Program-made: the position numbers and the translations under genes
Origin: Glycine soja
Taxonomy: Eukaryota; Streptophyta; Magnoliopsida; Fabales; Fabaceae
Direction of reading: 5' to 3'
NCBI RefSeq assembly: GCF_004193775.1
Contig: NC_041019.1
Span: forward strand, 34,286,827-34,350,826
DNA: 64,000 bases
Part shown: positions 24,081 to 37,136 of the stretch, one piece after another
How the letters are laid out: each line of letters opens with the position of its first letter
How positions within the stretch are numbered: the first letter of the stretch is position 1
Notes under the pieces: generated by a model
What the model saw: the letters and a program-made list of their open reading frames with translations, nothing else
Database searches by the model: none
What the model was told of the DNA's origin: nothing

Positions 24081-25600
24081 GTTCATGTCGAAATTGACAA
24101 AATTTCGACCATTAGTATTCTAAATCTACAAATAAAACTGTTCATTGTCAATTTCGGGGATTGACATAGAATCACTTAATTCTTCAAAACACCAACATGC
24201 CTACTATCAAAATTGACAAAGGTTCATGTCATTGTGTATGTATTCAATTCCCCATCTTTTATAAATTCATGTCTATTTATTTGACTGTACATTTCTAAAC
24301 TCTTTACTCTTTTCAATCTTCATTTCTTCTGAAAAATTTACTCTTCTAATCTCTATTTCTTATTATTATTGACATTTATTAGAAACTAATCATATAATCG
24401 AAAACACTTTTTTTATCAAAATTTATTTTATTATATTATGAATTGCAATCTTATAATAATTAAAATGGACATATTTATTGAAATTATAATTGTGATTTGC
24501 ATTAAATATTAGACAATTCTCTATTAAGTTGAAAATTAGAAACTTGTTTGTTTAACTAAAAAGAACTCATAATCTAAAATAAATTCTATGTCTCACTTTT
24601 AAACATTTATTTGTTAATAGAATTATTCAATAAAAATTCTTTTATTATTTTGAAAATATTTTTCTTTCGAGGAATATATATAATTTTAATGATTAATAAC
24701 TCTATAAAAAATCATTCATTATTCGGATATTATAATTTTTTAAACTATTTATCAAATAATAAGAATATAAATCATTTGTAATTTTATTAAAAATATACAA
24801 TTTAAATGCATTTTTTATAAAAAAAAATTGCAAGGTCATTTTTTAGTTATTTGAATAACAAGTTGATTTAATTAAATTTGTTACACCTTTGAAATGACAG
24901 ACAAAATTTTTTTTATTGTAGATATGGATAAACTTCAAAAGCTTATGCTGGTGTAATGGTGTCAATATGTGCAAGAAACTTAATTAATACAACCGAAGAA
25001 TACAATGTAGGAAAATTAAATTATTGAAAGATAAATATGTCAAAAGTTAAAGGCTTGAATGCAAATGAAAATTGAATGACAATGTGGAATAATAAGGAAT
25101 TTTGAAATTAAAAGAAGAGAGTAGATGAAAGAAGCGTAATGAAAAGTAAATTTTTAGGAACTGTAAAGTGTAGATGAATTTAAATGTAGGAATATAAAAG
25201 TGTTAGAAAATAAATGACTGAAATGAAAACACATAACTCGAACGTTAAGGCGATTCAAGAATATAAATGAAAAGCAATTGAAGTGCATCGAAATGTAAAT
25301 GAAAATCCAGTAAATCGAATGGTAACGGAAATTGGAAAGAATGCAACAAATTTGCATTAAAAGTGCTTAATTAAAAACGTATACATCACTTAGGTGCGAT
25401 TGATTTGTTAAAATTTACCGTATTGGACCGAAGAAATATTTATATTTTAGGTTTGATTTGAAAAAAGATTATGCAACAACACAAATTAATCAAATAAGGA
25501 CAAGATAAAAATTTAATTTCTTGTTATTCAGAAAATCATAAGACAACTTATAACTTTTTTGTCCAAGGTACAAAGTATATATTCAAAAGAGATACATATC
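24080..25600. other. AT-rich intergenic sequence
   Basis: No coding sequence supported. The frame at 25154-25357 is a low-complexity product of AT-rich DNA. Nothing else is recognised. Confidence 0.5.
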
Positions 25601-25621
25601 CTTACTTCTCGTATTTTTCAA

Positions 25622-25850
25622 CCATTATCTACTAGCAACAAGAGATCCATAACCGTAGCTTGTCATTTATTTTGAATTCACATTATCTACTAGCAACAAG
25701 AATCTTATCATGTCATCTATTTTAAATTTACATTATCTATTAGGTATATCATCAATCTTATCTTGTCATGTATTTTGAATTTACATTATCTACGGGTTAC
25801 AACAACCTAATCATGTCATGTATTTTGAATTTACATTATCGACTAACTAG
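25622..25850. repeat. Minisatellite, four copies of a roughly 60-bp unit
   Basis: Four diverged tandem units share CATTATCTACTAGCAACAAG... CATGTCAT-TATTTTGAATT. The last two units are the most alike (CATGTCATGTATTTTGAATT). No function is evident. Confidence 0.75.
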
Positions 25851-26122
25851 CTTACTTGTATATATTTTCTATTTTGAATTCTCATAAAGTATAATAATAA
25901 TGTAAATTATATTAAAATAATTAATATTAAAAATGATATTTTAGTAAATTTTATATTATTTTACTTGTCCAATCCATTGCTAGTCAAACAATGCACATGA
26001 TAAAAAAATTGTCTTGTAACTCAAATATTTGTCCTGTACTATTCTCTTTGTCATGTACCATAATGCATAACAAACACAACCTTAGAGAACTAATAGCCAT
26101 GTCCACCAACATGTTAGGTGTT

Positions 26123-26131
26123 ACAAATATA
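26123..26131. repeat. 9-bp target-site duplication, left copy
   Basis: ACAAATATA directly precedes the left end of the Mutator-like element; the same nine bases follow the right end at 27385-27393. Confidence 0.85.
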
Positions 26132-27384
26132 GGCCAAATGATCTATTTAGTTTCTTATCTTCTTTTTTTTTTGTTCAATTTGGTCCTTTGTCTTTTAGAA
26201 AGTTCATTTTGATCATTTATGTTTTAAAAAAAGGACTAAAATGGTCCTTCCATCTGTTTTGAACTATCACAGTTAATAATTTTAAGAAAATTGGCGGCTA
26301 AAGACTATCACAAAATGTATTTTTTTTCTCCTTCATTTTCCTCCTTTTCTTCTCCTTCCGTCTCCTTCATCCTCCAGGTTCTTCTCTAGAGTGCATCGGA
26401 TCTGAGTGCATCATCTCCATCTTTGTCTTTGTCGTGGACAAACCCTTCTTCGATGCAATGCTTCAACGCATCATCTGTAAACAAATATACAGGTACTGAT
26501 CTAAACATGCAAATGAATTTAAATGCCATATTCAGATCAAACAGTGGAAGCTAAATAGCACAAGCGTACCTCCAGCCATTGCAGATCAAACACGAAGCGG
26601 CGCAAGCATGAACCCGTAGTTAACTTTGTTTTTCCAGACATTTACTCACTCTAAATAGATGGTGTATTTTTCTGAATAGAGAAATAGGTTTGGTGATACA
26701 AAATTGAGAACACCTTATCCTATTTATAGAGTTTGCCCGTCACAGAGCTCAACCAATTCGTTATCAGAACGTGGGTTTGAGGATAGGGACGTGAGTTTGT
26801 TACTGAACGTTGCAGAGATAAGGATTGAACGTGGGAGGAAAATGGATCAGATTCAGAAAACAAATTCCCGAAAAAATTGCAACGGGAAGAAAACAAAAAA
26901 TAGTTGAAACAGAACATGGGCAATCCGAAAATTCCATCATCATCTTCTAGTTCATCCTCACCAGTAGCCCCTTCTCTGTCATAGTGCTCTAGCTCATTAT
27001 CCTCAACCTCGTCCTTTTTGGCAACCCCTTCTTCATCACAGTGCTCCAACTCATTGTCTTGAACTTCGTCCTCGCAATCTAGATCCAATTCAGATATGAA
27101 ATTTGGGAGGTTGTCCTCGCGATCCGTGTTGTCTGGGGAAGAGCAGAGAAGAGGAAGGAGAAGGAAGAAGAAGAGAATGAAGATGAACGAAAAAAATGAT
27201 ACATTTTGTGGCAGTTTTTAGTTGCCAATTTTCTAAAGTCATTGACGGTATTAGTTCAAAATAGATGGAAGGACCACTTTGGTCCTTTTTTTAAAACATA
27301 AAGGACCACAATGAACTTTCTAAAAGATAAATTATCAAATTGAACATAAAAAAAAGATAAGAGACTAAATAAGTTATTTGGCCA
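26132..27384. mobile_element. Non-autonomous Mutator-like element with long TIRs
   Basis: The ends begin GGCCAAATGATCTATTTAG and, read inward from the right, GGCCAAATAACTTATTTAG. The inverted repeats extend about 190 bp (26132-26325 and 27196-27384) at roughly 80-85% identity by eye. A perfect 9-bp duplication, ACAAATATA, flanks the 1253-bp unit, the hallmark of Mutator-like elements. No transposase is present, so it would depend on a MULE transposase from elsewhere. Between the TIRs lie about 870 bp of unique, partly GC-richer sequence that may be captured host DNA. Confidence 0.88.
26720..27088 (-). CDS. Acidic repeat ORF inside the Mutator-like element, unidentified
   Basis: A 122-codon frame starts with an acidic, imperfectly repeated segment (DNELEHCDEEGVAKKDEVE; DNELEHYDREGATGEDELE) and continues into unrelated sequence. 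The repeated unit is about 17-18 residues, so an ancestral minisatellite may explain the open frame. It lies wholly between the TIRs, as host fragments do in Pack-MULEs. I do not recognise the parent and do not claim it is expressed. Confidence 0.3.
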   Translation of the reverse strand: MDLDCEDEVQDNELEHCDEEGVAKKDEVEDNELEHYDREGATGEDELEDDDGIFGLPMFCFNYFLFSSRCNFFGNLFSESDPFSSHVQSLSLQRSVTNSRPYPQTHVLITNWLSSVTGKLYK

Positions 27385-27393
27385 ACAAATATA
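27385..27393. repeat. 9-bp target-site duplication, right copy
   Basis: ACAAATATA, identical to 26123-26131. Confidence 0.85.
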
Positions 27394-27580
27394 TAGTGAA
27401 TGTTTCATTTGAGAAAAAAATGGCCACAATAGTTCTCTAGTTATCAAGTTTTCTCCTTAATAGTTGAAAAACAGTATCTATAAACACTTGTACTATTGTT
27501 TAGGATCAACTATATAAGATGTTGTTACCTATCTTGATTTGTGCACCTTCAATAACCACTTGCAACGGACTATTAGATGA

Positions 27581-27700
27581 TGCTTTTTTTATCGGCAAAT
27601 GTTAGGTTTTAAAATATTAGCTTTGTTAGCAGAGGGGATCGAATCCGTAACCTTTCCCTAGTTCCTTTCTCCTTAACCATCTAACCCACCTTTATCTCCT
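27581..27700 (-). mobile_element. tRNA-derived SINE
   Basis: On the minus strand the 120-bp unit has an A-box-like TAGATGGTTAAGGAGA and a B-box-like GGATTCGATCCCC about 35 bp further on, the internal RNA polymerase III promoter of tRNA-derived SINEs. It ends in CCGATAAAAAAA. Near-identical 10-bp flanks, TATTAGATGA (27571-27580) and TATTGGATGA (27701-27710), look like a target duplication with one change. It encodes nothing and would rely on LINE machinery. Confidence 0.65.
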
Positions 27701-27710
27701 TATTGGATGA

Positions 27711-28895
27711 CATGAGATTTTTCAAGTTCTTTTAACTTGAAATCTTTGATGTTCTTTAACACTCCAATACTTAACAACTATCTTATACTTTGGTCATTTG
27801 AATTCCTTCTTTGTCTTTGGAAATCTCTTCAACCAAACCCTTATTGTACATCATCAGTGGATTAGTCGAATTCTTCTTTGACATTTTTTCTTCTTTAAAC
27901 CTTCTAAACATGTTTACAAACTTATACCTCATCACCTCCAGGCTGCCAGAATCGAATAATATGTGATTTGACACAGAAAATTTTCTAAGTAACACCAACA
28001 ACTGACAAGGCTTCTCTAAATTGTCAATGTACTTTTTAATGTTGCATGGAAGGGGATTTAAATAGACATACTTGAAACACTTAGACATTTCACCCAAATG
28101 AATATTTTTCTCTCCTAATTATAAGAAATATAGACCCATTTAAAATTATTAATTTTTAACTTTTTATACCCTTAATTTTACTGTGAAATCTATTAATGAG
28201 AAACACATAGAGTGTGTTTGGCAATGTATTTGAGGTAGCTTCTAACATTTTTTACTAGTTGAAAAACTTGTTTGATTATTTGATAAATGAGTTTTTATTA
28301 GTAGTTTCTGACATTTTTTGAAACGCTACTTGAAGTAGTGTTTTTTGAAACACTACTTAAATTAGCGTTTTTTAAAACGTTAACTTTTACCTTTTAACTT
28401 TTTTATATTTATTCACTTTTTATCCTTGTACATTAATTATATATTTTCTATTTAAGGTAAATTTTATAATTTTTACCTTTTTTTTACATATGATAGGGTT
28501 TTCTCATTTTTTACTTTTTTATTATATATGATATTGATAGTGATACATAATAAGTTTATGTAGTTTCTTTTTTCTTTTAGATATTTTGTAAATAAAAAGC
28601 TACAAGTGTTTAAAATTAATTTAATACTAAAATTATAAGTACTATAAAATATATTTTATCAAGAAAATTAAATTAAACTTTGTATAAAATTTAATTAAAT
28701 ATGTCCATTTATGTATTTTTTATATTTTTGAGCTACTTCAACAAATAATTTTACCAAACACTTGTGATTTAGTAAGCAAGTTTTTCTTTTAAAGTATAAA
28801 AATTACTAATCCAATATTATCTCTTTTAAATATTTTCCATATACATGTTTAAAAATCAAAATCTAGGTAGCATAGTAAAGAGATAGTTATTTAAT
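27711..28895. other. AT-rich intergenic sequence before element C
   Basis: No supported gene. The 104-codon minus frame at 27783-28097 contains no domain I recognise. The rest is AT-rich, with a short duplicated GAAACNCTACTT-A-GTAG segment near 28320-28370. Confidence 0.4.
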
Positions 28896-28924
28896 TACTA
28901 AAAAAAACCATTTTTCTAACAGCC

Positions 28925-29290
28925 AAAATCCATCGGTAACATAAACAATCCAACGCTAACTGAAATTTTTCGACAGATTAGGAAAAATGGTCGTAGAAAA
29001 TATAAACCCACGGAATTTTTCTGTCCGTCAAAATTTTTCGACGGATTTTCCGTTGGAAAGAATCCGTGGGAAATTTCAGACTGATAATTTTTTTCGGAAA
29101 TTTCCCTAGGATATTTTCCGACAGAAATTCCGTTGAAAATTTTCCATGGCTCATTTCAGACGGATTTTTGGGTCGCAAATTTCCACGGATAAAATCTCCT
29201 ATGGATCATTTTCAACGGATTTGTTGGTCGCAAATTTCTCATGGATCATTTTAGATGAATTTTTTTGTCACAAATTTCTGTCAGAAAATA
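28925..29290. repeat. Subterminal repeats, left end of element C
   Basis: Repeated units of the type TTTTCGACGGATTTTCCG, ATTTTCCGACAGAAATTCCG and their complements. Spaced copies face both ways. They match the repeats near 38365-38520 and differ from those of elements A, B and D. Confidence 0.75.
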
Positions 29291-29551
29291 TTTTTTATGA
29301 ATAATTTATTATTTCTATTCTTTTTTTGTTTTTTTATCATTAATAATTTAGCAATTATTTTATGCATTATATATTATTTACCATGAATATTTGAATTAAT
29401 ACATACTTATAATTGAGGAAATAGTGAAATTGATAAATCTAAAACATAGAGTAAAATAAATCATTAAGTTAAATTGAAAACAAATGTAAAAAAAAAAAAC
29501 ACAATGTAAAATGTCAATGTTGATTGTCAATAGTAATTTTGTGCTGCTAAG

Positions 29552-31279
29552 TTAGAAGTCAAAATAGTCATCAGGAGAGTGCTTCTGTTGGTCATCCGCC
29601 TGTTGGTCATCTGCCTGGTGATGTTGTTGGTCCTGATGCTGCTGGTAAGGTTGTTGTTGTTGATGATGAATAATGTTCCACGCCTCTGGAGGTAGGAGTT
29701 GAAGGACTACTGACTGAAAAACGCGCATCTCCTCTTTTGATTGGCGCAACTTCTCCTTCAGGCGGTTAATGTTTGTAGCATCTTCAGCGCGACTGGAAGA
29801 TCCTTGCGTATGCTGCAAGAAGCTATCATTTTCGCATTTGTAAGTATGAGCAAGGTCTCCAGTACCATACAGGTTTCCCTTATGCTTTGGTCCTACAGCT
29901 GCAACCCAACACCGACTCCTAAGTCTTTGTTCTTCAGCAGGGTCTAAGGGAGTGAGTTGGGATTCACCAACACTTGATGCAACATCAGACCTAGCTGGAG
30001 ATAGTCTAGCCTCAAATTCTTCCTGTAATTCATAAACAATTATTATTCCATAAATATAATAAAATTTTTAAAGAATAAAAAAAATATGCAAGATAATGGT
30101 CCCACATGTGCCTGTCTAGATCTATCATCTACAAATTGACCAGTAGTATCCTTTCGTAAATGAGTTTGCTGAAAGACCTCATCTACATATACAGATTGAC
30201 TAAGCTCCTTTGACTATTAACAAACATTAAAAAATAAACATTAAGTGGTAAATTAAACAAGTATAAACAATTGTGTATTATAATTTTAATGTACATACCA
30301 AGCGAATGGCATGATCCTGCAAACCGATAGAATCACTTGTGTGCATACACCCACCCTTTTCAGATGCCCGGTTTTTTTTTTTTTGCCTATGCACACTTGG
30401 AACTATATTCAGGTGTATTCCAATGTGATAACAAATCGTTCCAAACACAATCTCTAATCCAATATGACCTTTTATTTTCATTTCGGGCATCCCTAAACAT
30501 CTTACAAAATCTATGAGAAGCTTTTGAGTTAAAAACTTTTTTTATTTCATTCTCTTCCTCGAATCTCCAGACAAATTTTCTCGAAAGTATAAAAAAGTAA
30601 TGAAATTGTACATAATTAGAAAAATACGAATTTTACAATTTCAGTTAAAATAAAAAATAGCATTACTATCCATTTCAACCTTTGAATTAATTCATTAACA
30701 AAAGAATAATTTACCTTAAAACGCTGGAAAAAAAGTTCTTGATGATCTTTTGGAATCGCTCCCTATGTAGGCCAAGGCTGACCAAATTTTTGCCTAATTG
30801 ACAAAGTGACAGCCTTTGTCGCAACCTTAGATGGATGAAAGCTAAATATATAAAATAATTAATCAAAATAGTAAAATATCATGTGATGTATCATATATAA
30901 TGATAATTATATAAATTTTGTAATACTTATGCTCCATTAATTAGCGTAACCATAGGACGATCATTAAGGGGGGGGGGTCTTCCATCGCTAAATTTATAGC
31001 ATCTTCATCTGTAGGCATGTTGCCCACAAGAGGGGATGGGGAAGGTGTGGATATAGGTACTGGGGACAGTCCATGTGCATCAACGGAGGATGGAGATGGT
31101 GTGGATGTAGGTACTGGAGATGGTCCACGTTCATTAACATGAGATGAAGATGGTCTAGCTTCAGCCGGAGGTGGAGATGGTGTAGGTGCAACATCGGGAG
31201 GCCTAACTGGGATAGACACAAAAGATGGGGATGGGGTAGATGATGTCAGACTATCTCGAGGTGGTAATAGTATAACCAT
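29552..31279 (-). pseudogene. Transposase_24-type second CACTA gene, disrupted (element C)
   Basis: Order on the minus strand: a Pro/Ser-rich leader with a repeated STPSPS pattern (31279-30941); a segment HPSKVATKAVTLSIRQKFGQ near 30840-30780; then KDHQELFFQRFK; a segment with NRASEKGGCMHT (30370-30330) typical of Transposase_24 proteins; VDEVFQQTHLRKDTTGQF near 30190-30140; and a tail with a coiled-coil-like stretch (INRLKEKLRQSKEEMRVFQS) and a Gln/His/Asp-rich end closing at 29552. The family partners TNP2 and probably binds subterminal repeats. Stops and frame changes, for example near 30930, 30765 and 30430-30500, break it. Exon borders are only partly clear. Confidence 0.75.
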
Positions 31280-31536
31280 GTATCATGTTTTCTTCGCACT
31301 TGTCCCTTTCCTACTTGAGTCATGTGACGGGGGTTGAGAAGGGTCAGCGCCACCTGATGACATATCTATATATAGAAAAATAATATTATATCATAAATAC
31401 TCTAATAAAATATTGGGATCCATGAAAATTAGATAGCTAACAAACTTCCATATGACAACAAAAATAAAATACACTAACAAAGTTTTGAAGTATTAGAAGA
31501 AAACTAACATTATAACTGACTAACAAAAATCAACGT

Positions 31537-34500
31537 CTAATCCTTTTCAGAATTGTAAACTTCAAAGTCATCATCTTCTAATTCCCCTTCATTGTCTTGT
31601 TCAATATTGTTTGATTCTCCATTCGAATTAGTTGATTCTTCTTCATTTTTCAACAAATTAGCAGGGTTTACTTCTTCATCACCACCTCTTAAATCTTGCA
31701 ATCCAAAAATACTTTCAACTTCCATGACTTCGTTGACATGTGACATTTCCTCAACTTGGTAAGGCACATCATCTTGTACATGATCAGATTCTATGTAACC
31801 CCTTGGCTTCATTTTAATTGCTACACACCAACCACGTTTGTCCCTTCTTATTGTTGGATATGGCACATAATACACTTGCCTTACATTATGTGCACTGATG
31901 AATGGGTCAAACAAATTATAGCTTTTATCCATTCGAATTTCCACTGTGCCATATTAGGATCTACCCTTGTTCCTCTACTCGTTGGATCAAACCAGTGACA
32001 ATAAAATAATACTACTCTCTTATGATAGGTTGTAGTATTATACTCAATCTCATATATGTGTTGAATGACCCCATAAAAATCATATGCGGCTCCTTCTGTA
32101 AGGCCCTTTACGTGAACCCCACTATTTATCGTTTTCTTCCCTTCACTCCATGCTTGAGTATGGAATTTGTACCCATTGACAAAATATGTGTGCTATTCTT
32201 TAACGTAACTCGTGGGACCATATGATAAATCCTTTAAGTGTTGGTTTCTCACATTTGTAGGCTCATTTATAACCTACGAATATAAAGAGTATGAACAATT
32301 ATATTTTTTTACGATAAAGTAGCAAAATAAAATATACAAAAAAACATACTTACTTTTTGCTGGAACTAAGTAGGAAAATCTACATGTAGATTATGAGTAG
32401 AGGCATTTGACTGGGATTGCAAGAATGAACTGTCAAAATATAATGTTGCATGAGTCAATTAGGGGGGGATAATGTGAAGATACAACCACAATTATTGAAT
32501 CCCAAATGGCATACATTGTGAAACTTACTCGAGGTATGGTTTAACTTCAACACAGTTAATCAACACATGAACATGGGCTGAGTCTTTCTCATCGTCAATT
32601 AACCAGTGAATTAACTTTTTTTTCCAAAAGGACAACCTTGCTGGTCAAACACTGATAACATTGGTGGGCGTCTTTCAGCTTCAATTGCAATTGGATTCCT
32701 AACATTACACGACGACAACATAAAGTTGTTGAAATAATGAGAACAAAAATAAGTTGTCTCATGATGTATATAAGACACTCGTTTAGAATCGTCCATGAAT
32801 CTACAAATTTTAAAGAAAACCAAGTCATCGTTCATGAACATTAAAAAAAATGCATTTTAAAGAAAATACAATTATCATTTTAATACCTTTCAAATGGATA
32901 CATCTATCTGTATTGGATTGGTCCACCAAGTCTAGCTTCATACGGTAGATGAATAGGAAGATGCTCCATTGAATCAAAAAACCCAAGGGGAAATGTTCTC
33001 TTCAACTTGCACAAAATTAATGGAATATTTTGTTCCATTCTACTCAAGTCATCCTCCATCAAAGTTGTAGAACACAAGTCTTTAAAGAAATGACTTATTT
33101 CAATAAGTGGATTTAAGACATCTGGCGACAATGAGATAAAAGCAATAGGAAGTAAGCACTCCATGAAAACATGACAATCATGACTTTTCATCCCATGCAT
33201 GGTTCCCTTATCAACATTGGCACATTTGGCCAAGTTAGAAGAATAACCATATGGTATTCGTAGTTCTTTTATCCATTGACAAACTGACTTTGTTTGGTCT
33301 GCAGTTAGAGTGTAATTTGTTTTTGGCTTTAATAACTTCCCGTTAGCCGTCGACTTCAACTCCAAGTCTTTACGCCTACAATAAAAAGCTAAGTCCATCC
33401 TAGCTTTGTCATTTTCTTTTATCTTACCACTGACATTCATCACAGTGTTAAATATGTTGTGAAAGAAATTTTTCTCTATGTGCATAACATCAAGATTATC
33501 TCGCAACAAATTATCTTTCCAATAAGGAAGATCCCAAAAGATACTTCTTTTTGTCCAATGGTTCCACTCCCCATATCCATGTATATTTGGTGGTGGCAGA
33601 TTAGTTTCTGTGACTTTTGGCAAATCCCTAACCCTACACAATACTTTTGTAGGTGTCAACATACACGGTGATTCATATCTTTCTACTTCCCCTTTTTTGA
33701 AGGCATTTTTGTTCCTCTGAAATGCATGATTAGTAGGTAAGAACCTACAATGACAGTCAAACCAACAAGTTTTTCCCCCATTTGCCAACTGAAAGGCCTT
33801 TGTGTCCTCCATGCAATATGGGCATGCAAATCTACCATGTGTCCCCCAACCAGATAACAACCCATAAGCAAGAAAATCATTAATAGTCCACATCAAAGTT
33901 GCCCCCATCATGAAATTTTGCTTTCTTGAAACATCGTAAGTCATAACACCACTTCATATTTTTTTCAGATCATCAATCAAAGGTTGTAAATAAACATCAA
34001 TACCAACCGTTGGATTAAATGGACCTAGTATGACACAACTCAAGAACATGTAAGGTTTAGTCATACACATTTCTAGAGGAATATTGTACGGGGTAACAAT
34101 GATTGGCCAACAAGAATAAGGTGAAGAGGATGCTTGAATATATGGGTTAAATCCATCTGTGCATAAACCCAGTCGCACATTCTGTGGATCAATAGCAAAA
34201 TCTGCATGTACCCGATCAAAGTGCTTATAGGCTTCACCATCAAATGGATGACATAACATGCCCAAAGATCTTTTATTCTCATAGTGCCATGACATTTGGC
34301 TTGCAGTTTGTATTGATGCAAATAGTCTCTACGACCTTGGTATTATAGGCAAATAAAACATCACCTTTACTAGAACTGGTTTTCTGTTGCTTGTTCCAAC
34401 AGTCTTGGCACAATACCTGGGCTTGTTACAAAATTTGTATTCGGTTAACGCTACATCATTGTCATAATACAACACGCAACCATCCACACAGCAGTCAATC

Positions 34501-35160
34501 CCCTTAGGTTCCAATCCCAACTTTGATACTAACCTCTTCGCATCATAAATTTTTTTTTGGTAAACCAACTTTTATAGGTGTTGCATCCGAAAGCATTTTT
34601 GAAATAAACTCCAAACACTGGTCAGAAACATTCCAATTGGACTTACAACCTAAAAGCCTCATAGATATTGATAATTTTGAGTTTGTTGCCCCTTCGTACA
34701 ATGGTTCATTCGCCTCCACCAATAAATTGTAAAATCTTTGAGTATCTTCATTTGGAGGTTCTTCCATATTATTTGAGTTTGGAGCTTTAAATGTTTGAGG
34801 TTGTCTCAGAGCATCGCACACCATGTCTTGCATTAACATAAATTGTTCATGTTTAGCCACATATTCTGCACTAGTAGAAGCATCCATGTAATTGTTGTCC
34901 TCATTTAAATCAACATGCGGCATGTCTTCACCATGATCAGTCCAAATCCAATAATTAGACTTGAAACCATTTTTGTATAGGTGAACTTTCACAACTCTAT
35001 CCTCCAAAATCCTAGTACAATTGCATTTAACACACGGGCATCTGATCCCCCCATCATTGTGATAACACTCTTATTGACTAGCTTTCATTACAAACTCTTC
35101 AACCCCCTCAACAAAAGACTCTTTCAAACCGCTTCTACCACTATAACATCTATCATACAT
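31537..35160 (-). pseudogene. TNP2-like CACTA transposase, disrupted (element C)
   Basis: The reading begins near ATG 35160 (MYDRCYSGRSGLKESFVEG) and has a stop TAA at 35071-35073 where CAA is expected. It continues through a Cys-rich transposase-associated domain (IRCPCVKCNC, VHLYKNG), a TNP2 core (34295-33954 RLGLCTDGFNPYIQAS; 33944-32904 MWTINDFLAYGLLSGWG, CPYCMEDTKAF, DLPYW, LDVMHIEKNFFHN), a DUF4218-like part (MKSHDCHVFMECLLP), then TAG at 32904-32906 where TGG of WMYPFER is expected. Next comes CPFGKK (32841-32595), followed by a DUF4216-like tail (31944-31537, [20 protein letters not shown]) that is frame-shifted near 31950. Sister in function to the transposase of A and D but clearly diverged in sequence. 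Nonfunctional. Confidence 0.88.
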
Positions 35161-36366
35161 CCAATGACAATTCCAAACAATATTGTTCGTATTTTGTATA
35201 TTACAGAAAAACAACAACATTCATGTTTAGTCATACATAATCTTAGAGTGATCTCTATTATTAGTAGCAAGAATTTTAGGTGGAAAAAAAATTGACATAC
35301 ATATAATGTTAGAGTTTGTAAATGAACAAAGCATGAAATATAAATAACATAAATACTATCAGAAATATACTTAGCACATTTAGAATACAAAATTTCGAGC
35401 AACCAGAATAACAAAAACCTCAACTAAATTGAATAATAGAACATGTGTGTGAGTAATGAAACAATCACCTACCACAATCTCAACTATCAACCTTGAATAA
35501 CAAAAAAATTGAAAATTCTTAGTTGAGTTATATACTATTGTAGTCAGACTCATGAGACTTCTTTCTACCTTGCCAACCATTGGTTAGGAGAATTGAAGAT
35601 TAATTAAAAAGAGAAGTTATTCTCATTGAAGAAAGGTTTCTCTTGAGCTATTATTGAATTTTCATATGTTGATTATTTAAGTTAGGGAACCAAGTGAAAT
35701 AGGTGTACCATGTTTTGTTTTGTTTTGTTTTTTTGGCACATTGTTTTCAACATTTTTTAATTGGCTAAAATTAAAAAAATTTGTTGCTCACACATGATTT
35801 AATTATTATTTATCCTAATTTTTCATAGGTACATAATGAATATAATCGTATAAATAATGAATATTTCCGTAAATGATTATTATGCATTCATTTATTAAAA
35901 TTTATTTTTCCTTAACATTTTATAACATTCTTATGGTGAATATTACATGACGTCTTTTAACAAAAAAATTATTCTAAATTACTTGTCATTTTACAAATCC
36001 AATGAAACATTTTTACACTACACTTGCTTGTTCCTTATAAGAACAACCAAATGTACTATTATTTATGAAATTCAAGATAATAAATTATTGTTTTAATATG
36101 TGTCAAAACCTTATATGTCATAATATGAAATGGATGAAATATAAAGTACGAAAATTTTCATAGAGTCTTTTCTTCCGAAAATTAAGGCTCTTTCAATAAC
36201 TTGTTTTTAATTGTTCTTTTTCATTTATTTAATACATAAGGATTACCCATTTGTAACATAATTACATGGACCAATTAATAAAAAAATATGTAAATTAGTT
36301 GGTTTTACGGGGTTTTATTTTTTTTAGTAATATACCAATTTTTGTAAAGGTTAGTACAATCAATTC

Positions 36367-36369
<3 letters not shown>

Positions 36370-36427
<58 letters not shown>
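36370..36427. repeat. (AT)n microsatellite
   Basis: About 29 uninterrupted AT dinucleotides. The YIYIYI open frame over it is an artefact. Confidence 0.95.
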
Positions 36428-36430
<3 letters not shown>

Positions 36431-36990
36431 TGCTTTTTCACTACTTTGCATAAAATAAAAAATAAAATAAAAACATATTAAGTGGACAATAATTAAAAGC
36501 ATGTAGTGTCATTATGTTTTTTACAATATTTAAATGTAGTCCGCGCTGGAAACCTCCACATATGACTTTGGAATATATATAGTTATGTCACAACTCTAAT
36601 TAGGCCCAAAAATTTATAAAAAAAATTATCATCGCCATATATGACTTTGGAACATGAAAGTCATTTCGGCCCAATTAAGGGGCTTAGCCTGTAATCAAAA
36701 CCTGTAAAACATATTGTGATTGTCAACTAGCCACTATAACTCATTCTATATATATCCATTGAACCATAAAAGGCACTAATAATAAATTTATTGACAACCT
36801 TGTGAAACAAGCAAAAGGGTCCTTGTCTTATATATATATATATATATATTTAAAAATAGAAAAATCATAAAAGGCAAACAAATAAATTACACGGTAGAGT
36901 TCCATATTATAATAATGGACAACGAAATTAAGTAAATAAAATTCCAAGGAGATTAAAGTTTGGTGTTTAGTCAATATGAAAAAAGAATTA

Positions 36991-37008
36991 TTTCTTCTTC
37001 TTCTTCTT

Positions 37009-37074
<66 letters not shown>
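36991..37074. repeat. Compound (CTT)n (ATT)n microsatellite
   Basis: About 15 CTT/TTC units followed directly by about 12 ATT units, ending in TATTTTCC. Confidence 0.95.
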
Positions 37075-37136
37075 TTCCTGATATGATTTGTTGAACTTTT
37101 TTATACCTTATCTAACTTTAATGTGCAAAATTTCAG

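Larger units (their letters stand above)
35161..37136. other. AT-rich 5' part of element C
   Basis: No gene. Contains a (TA)n run (36370-36427), a shorter TA run near 36828-36849 and a (CTT)n/(ATT)n run (36991-37074). The segment ATATGACTTTGGAA-AT occurs twice (about 36560 and 36640). Confidence 0.5.
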
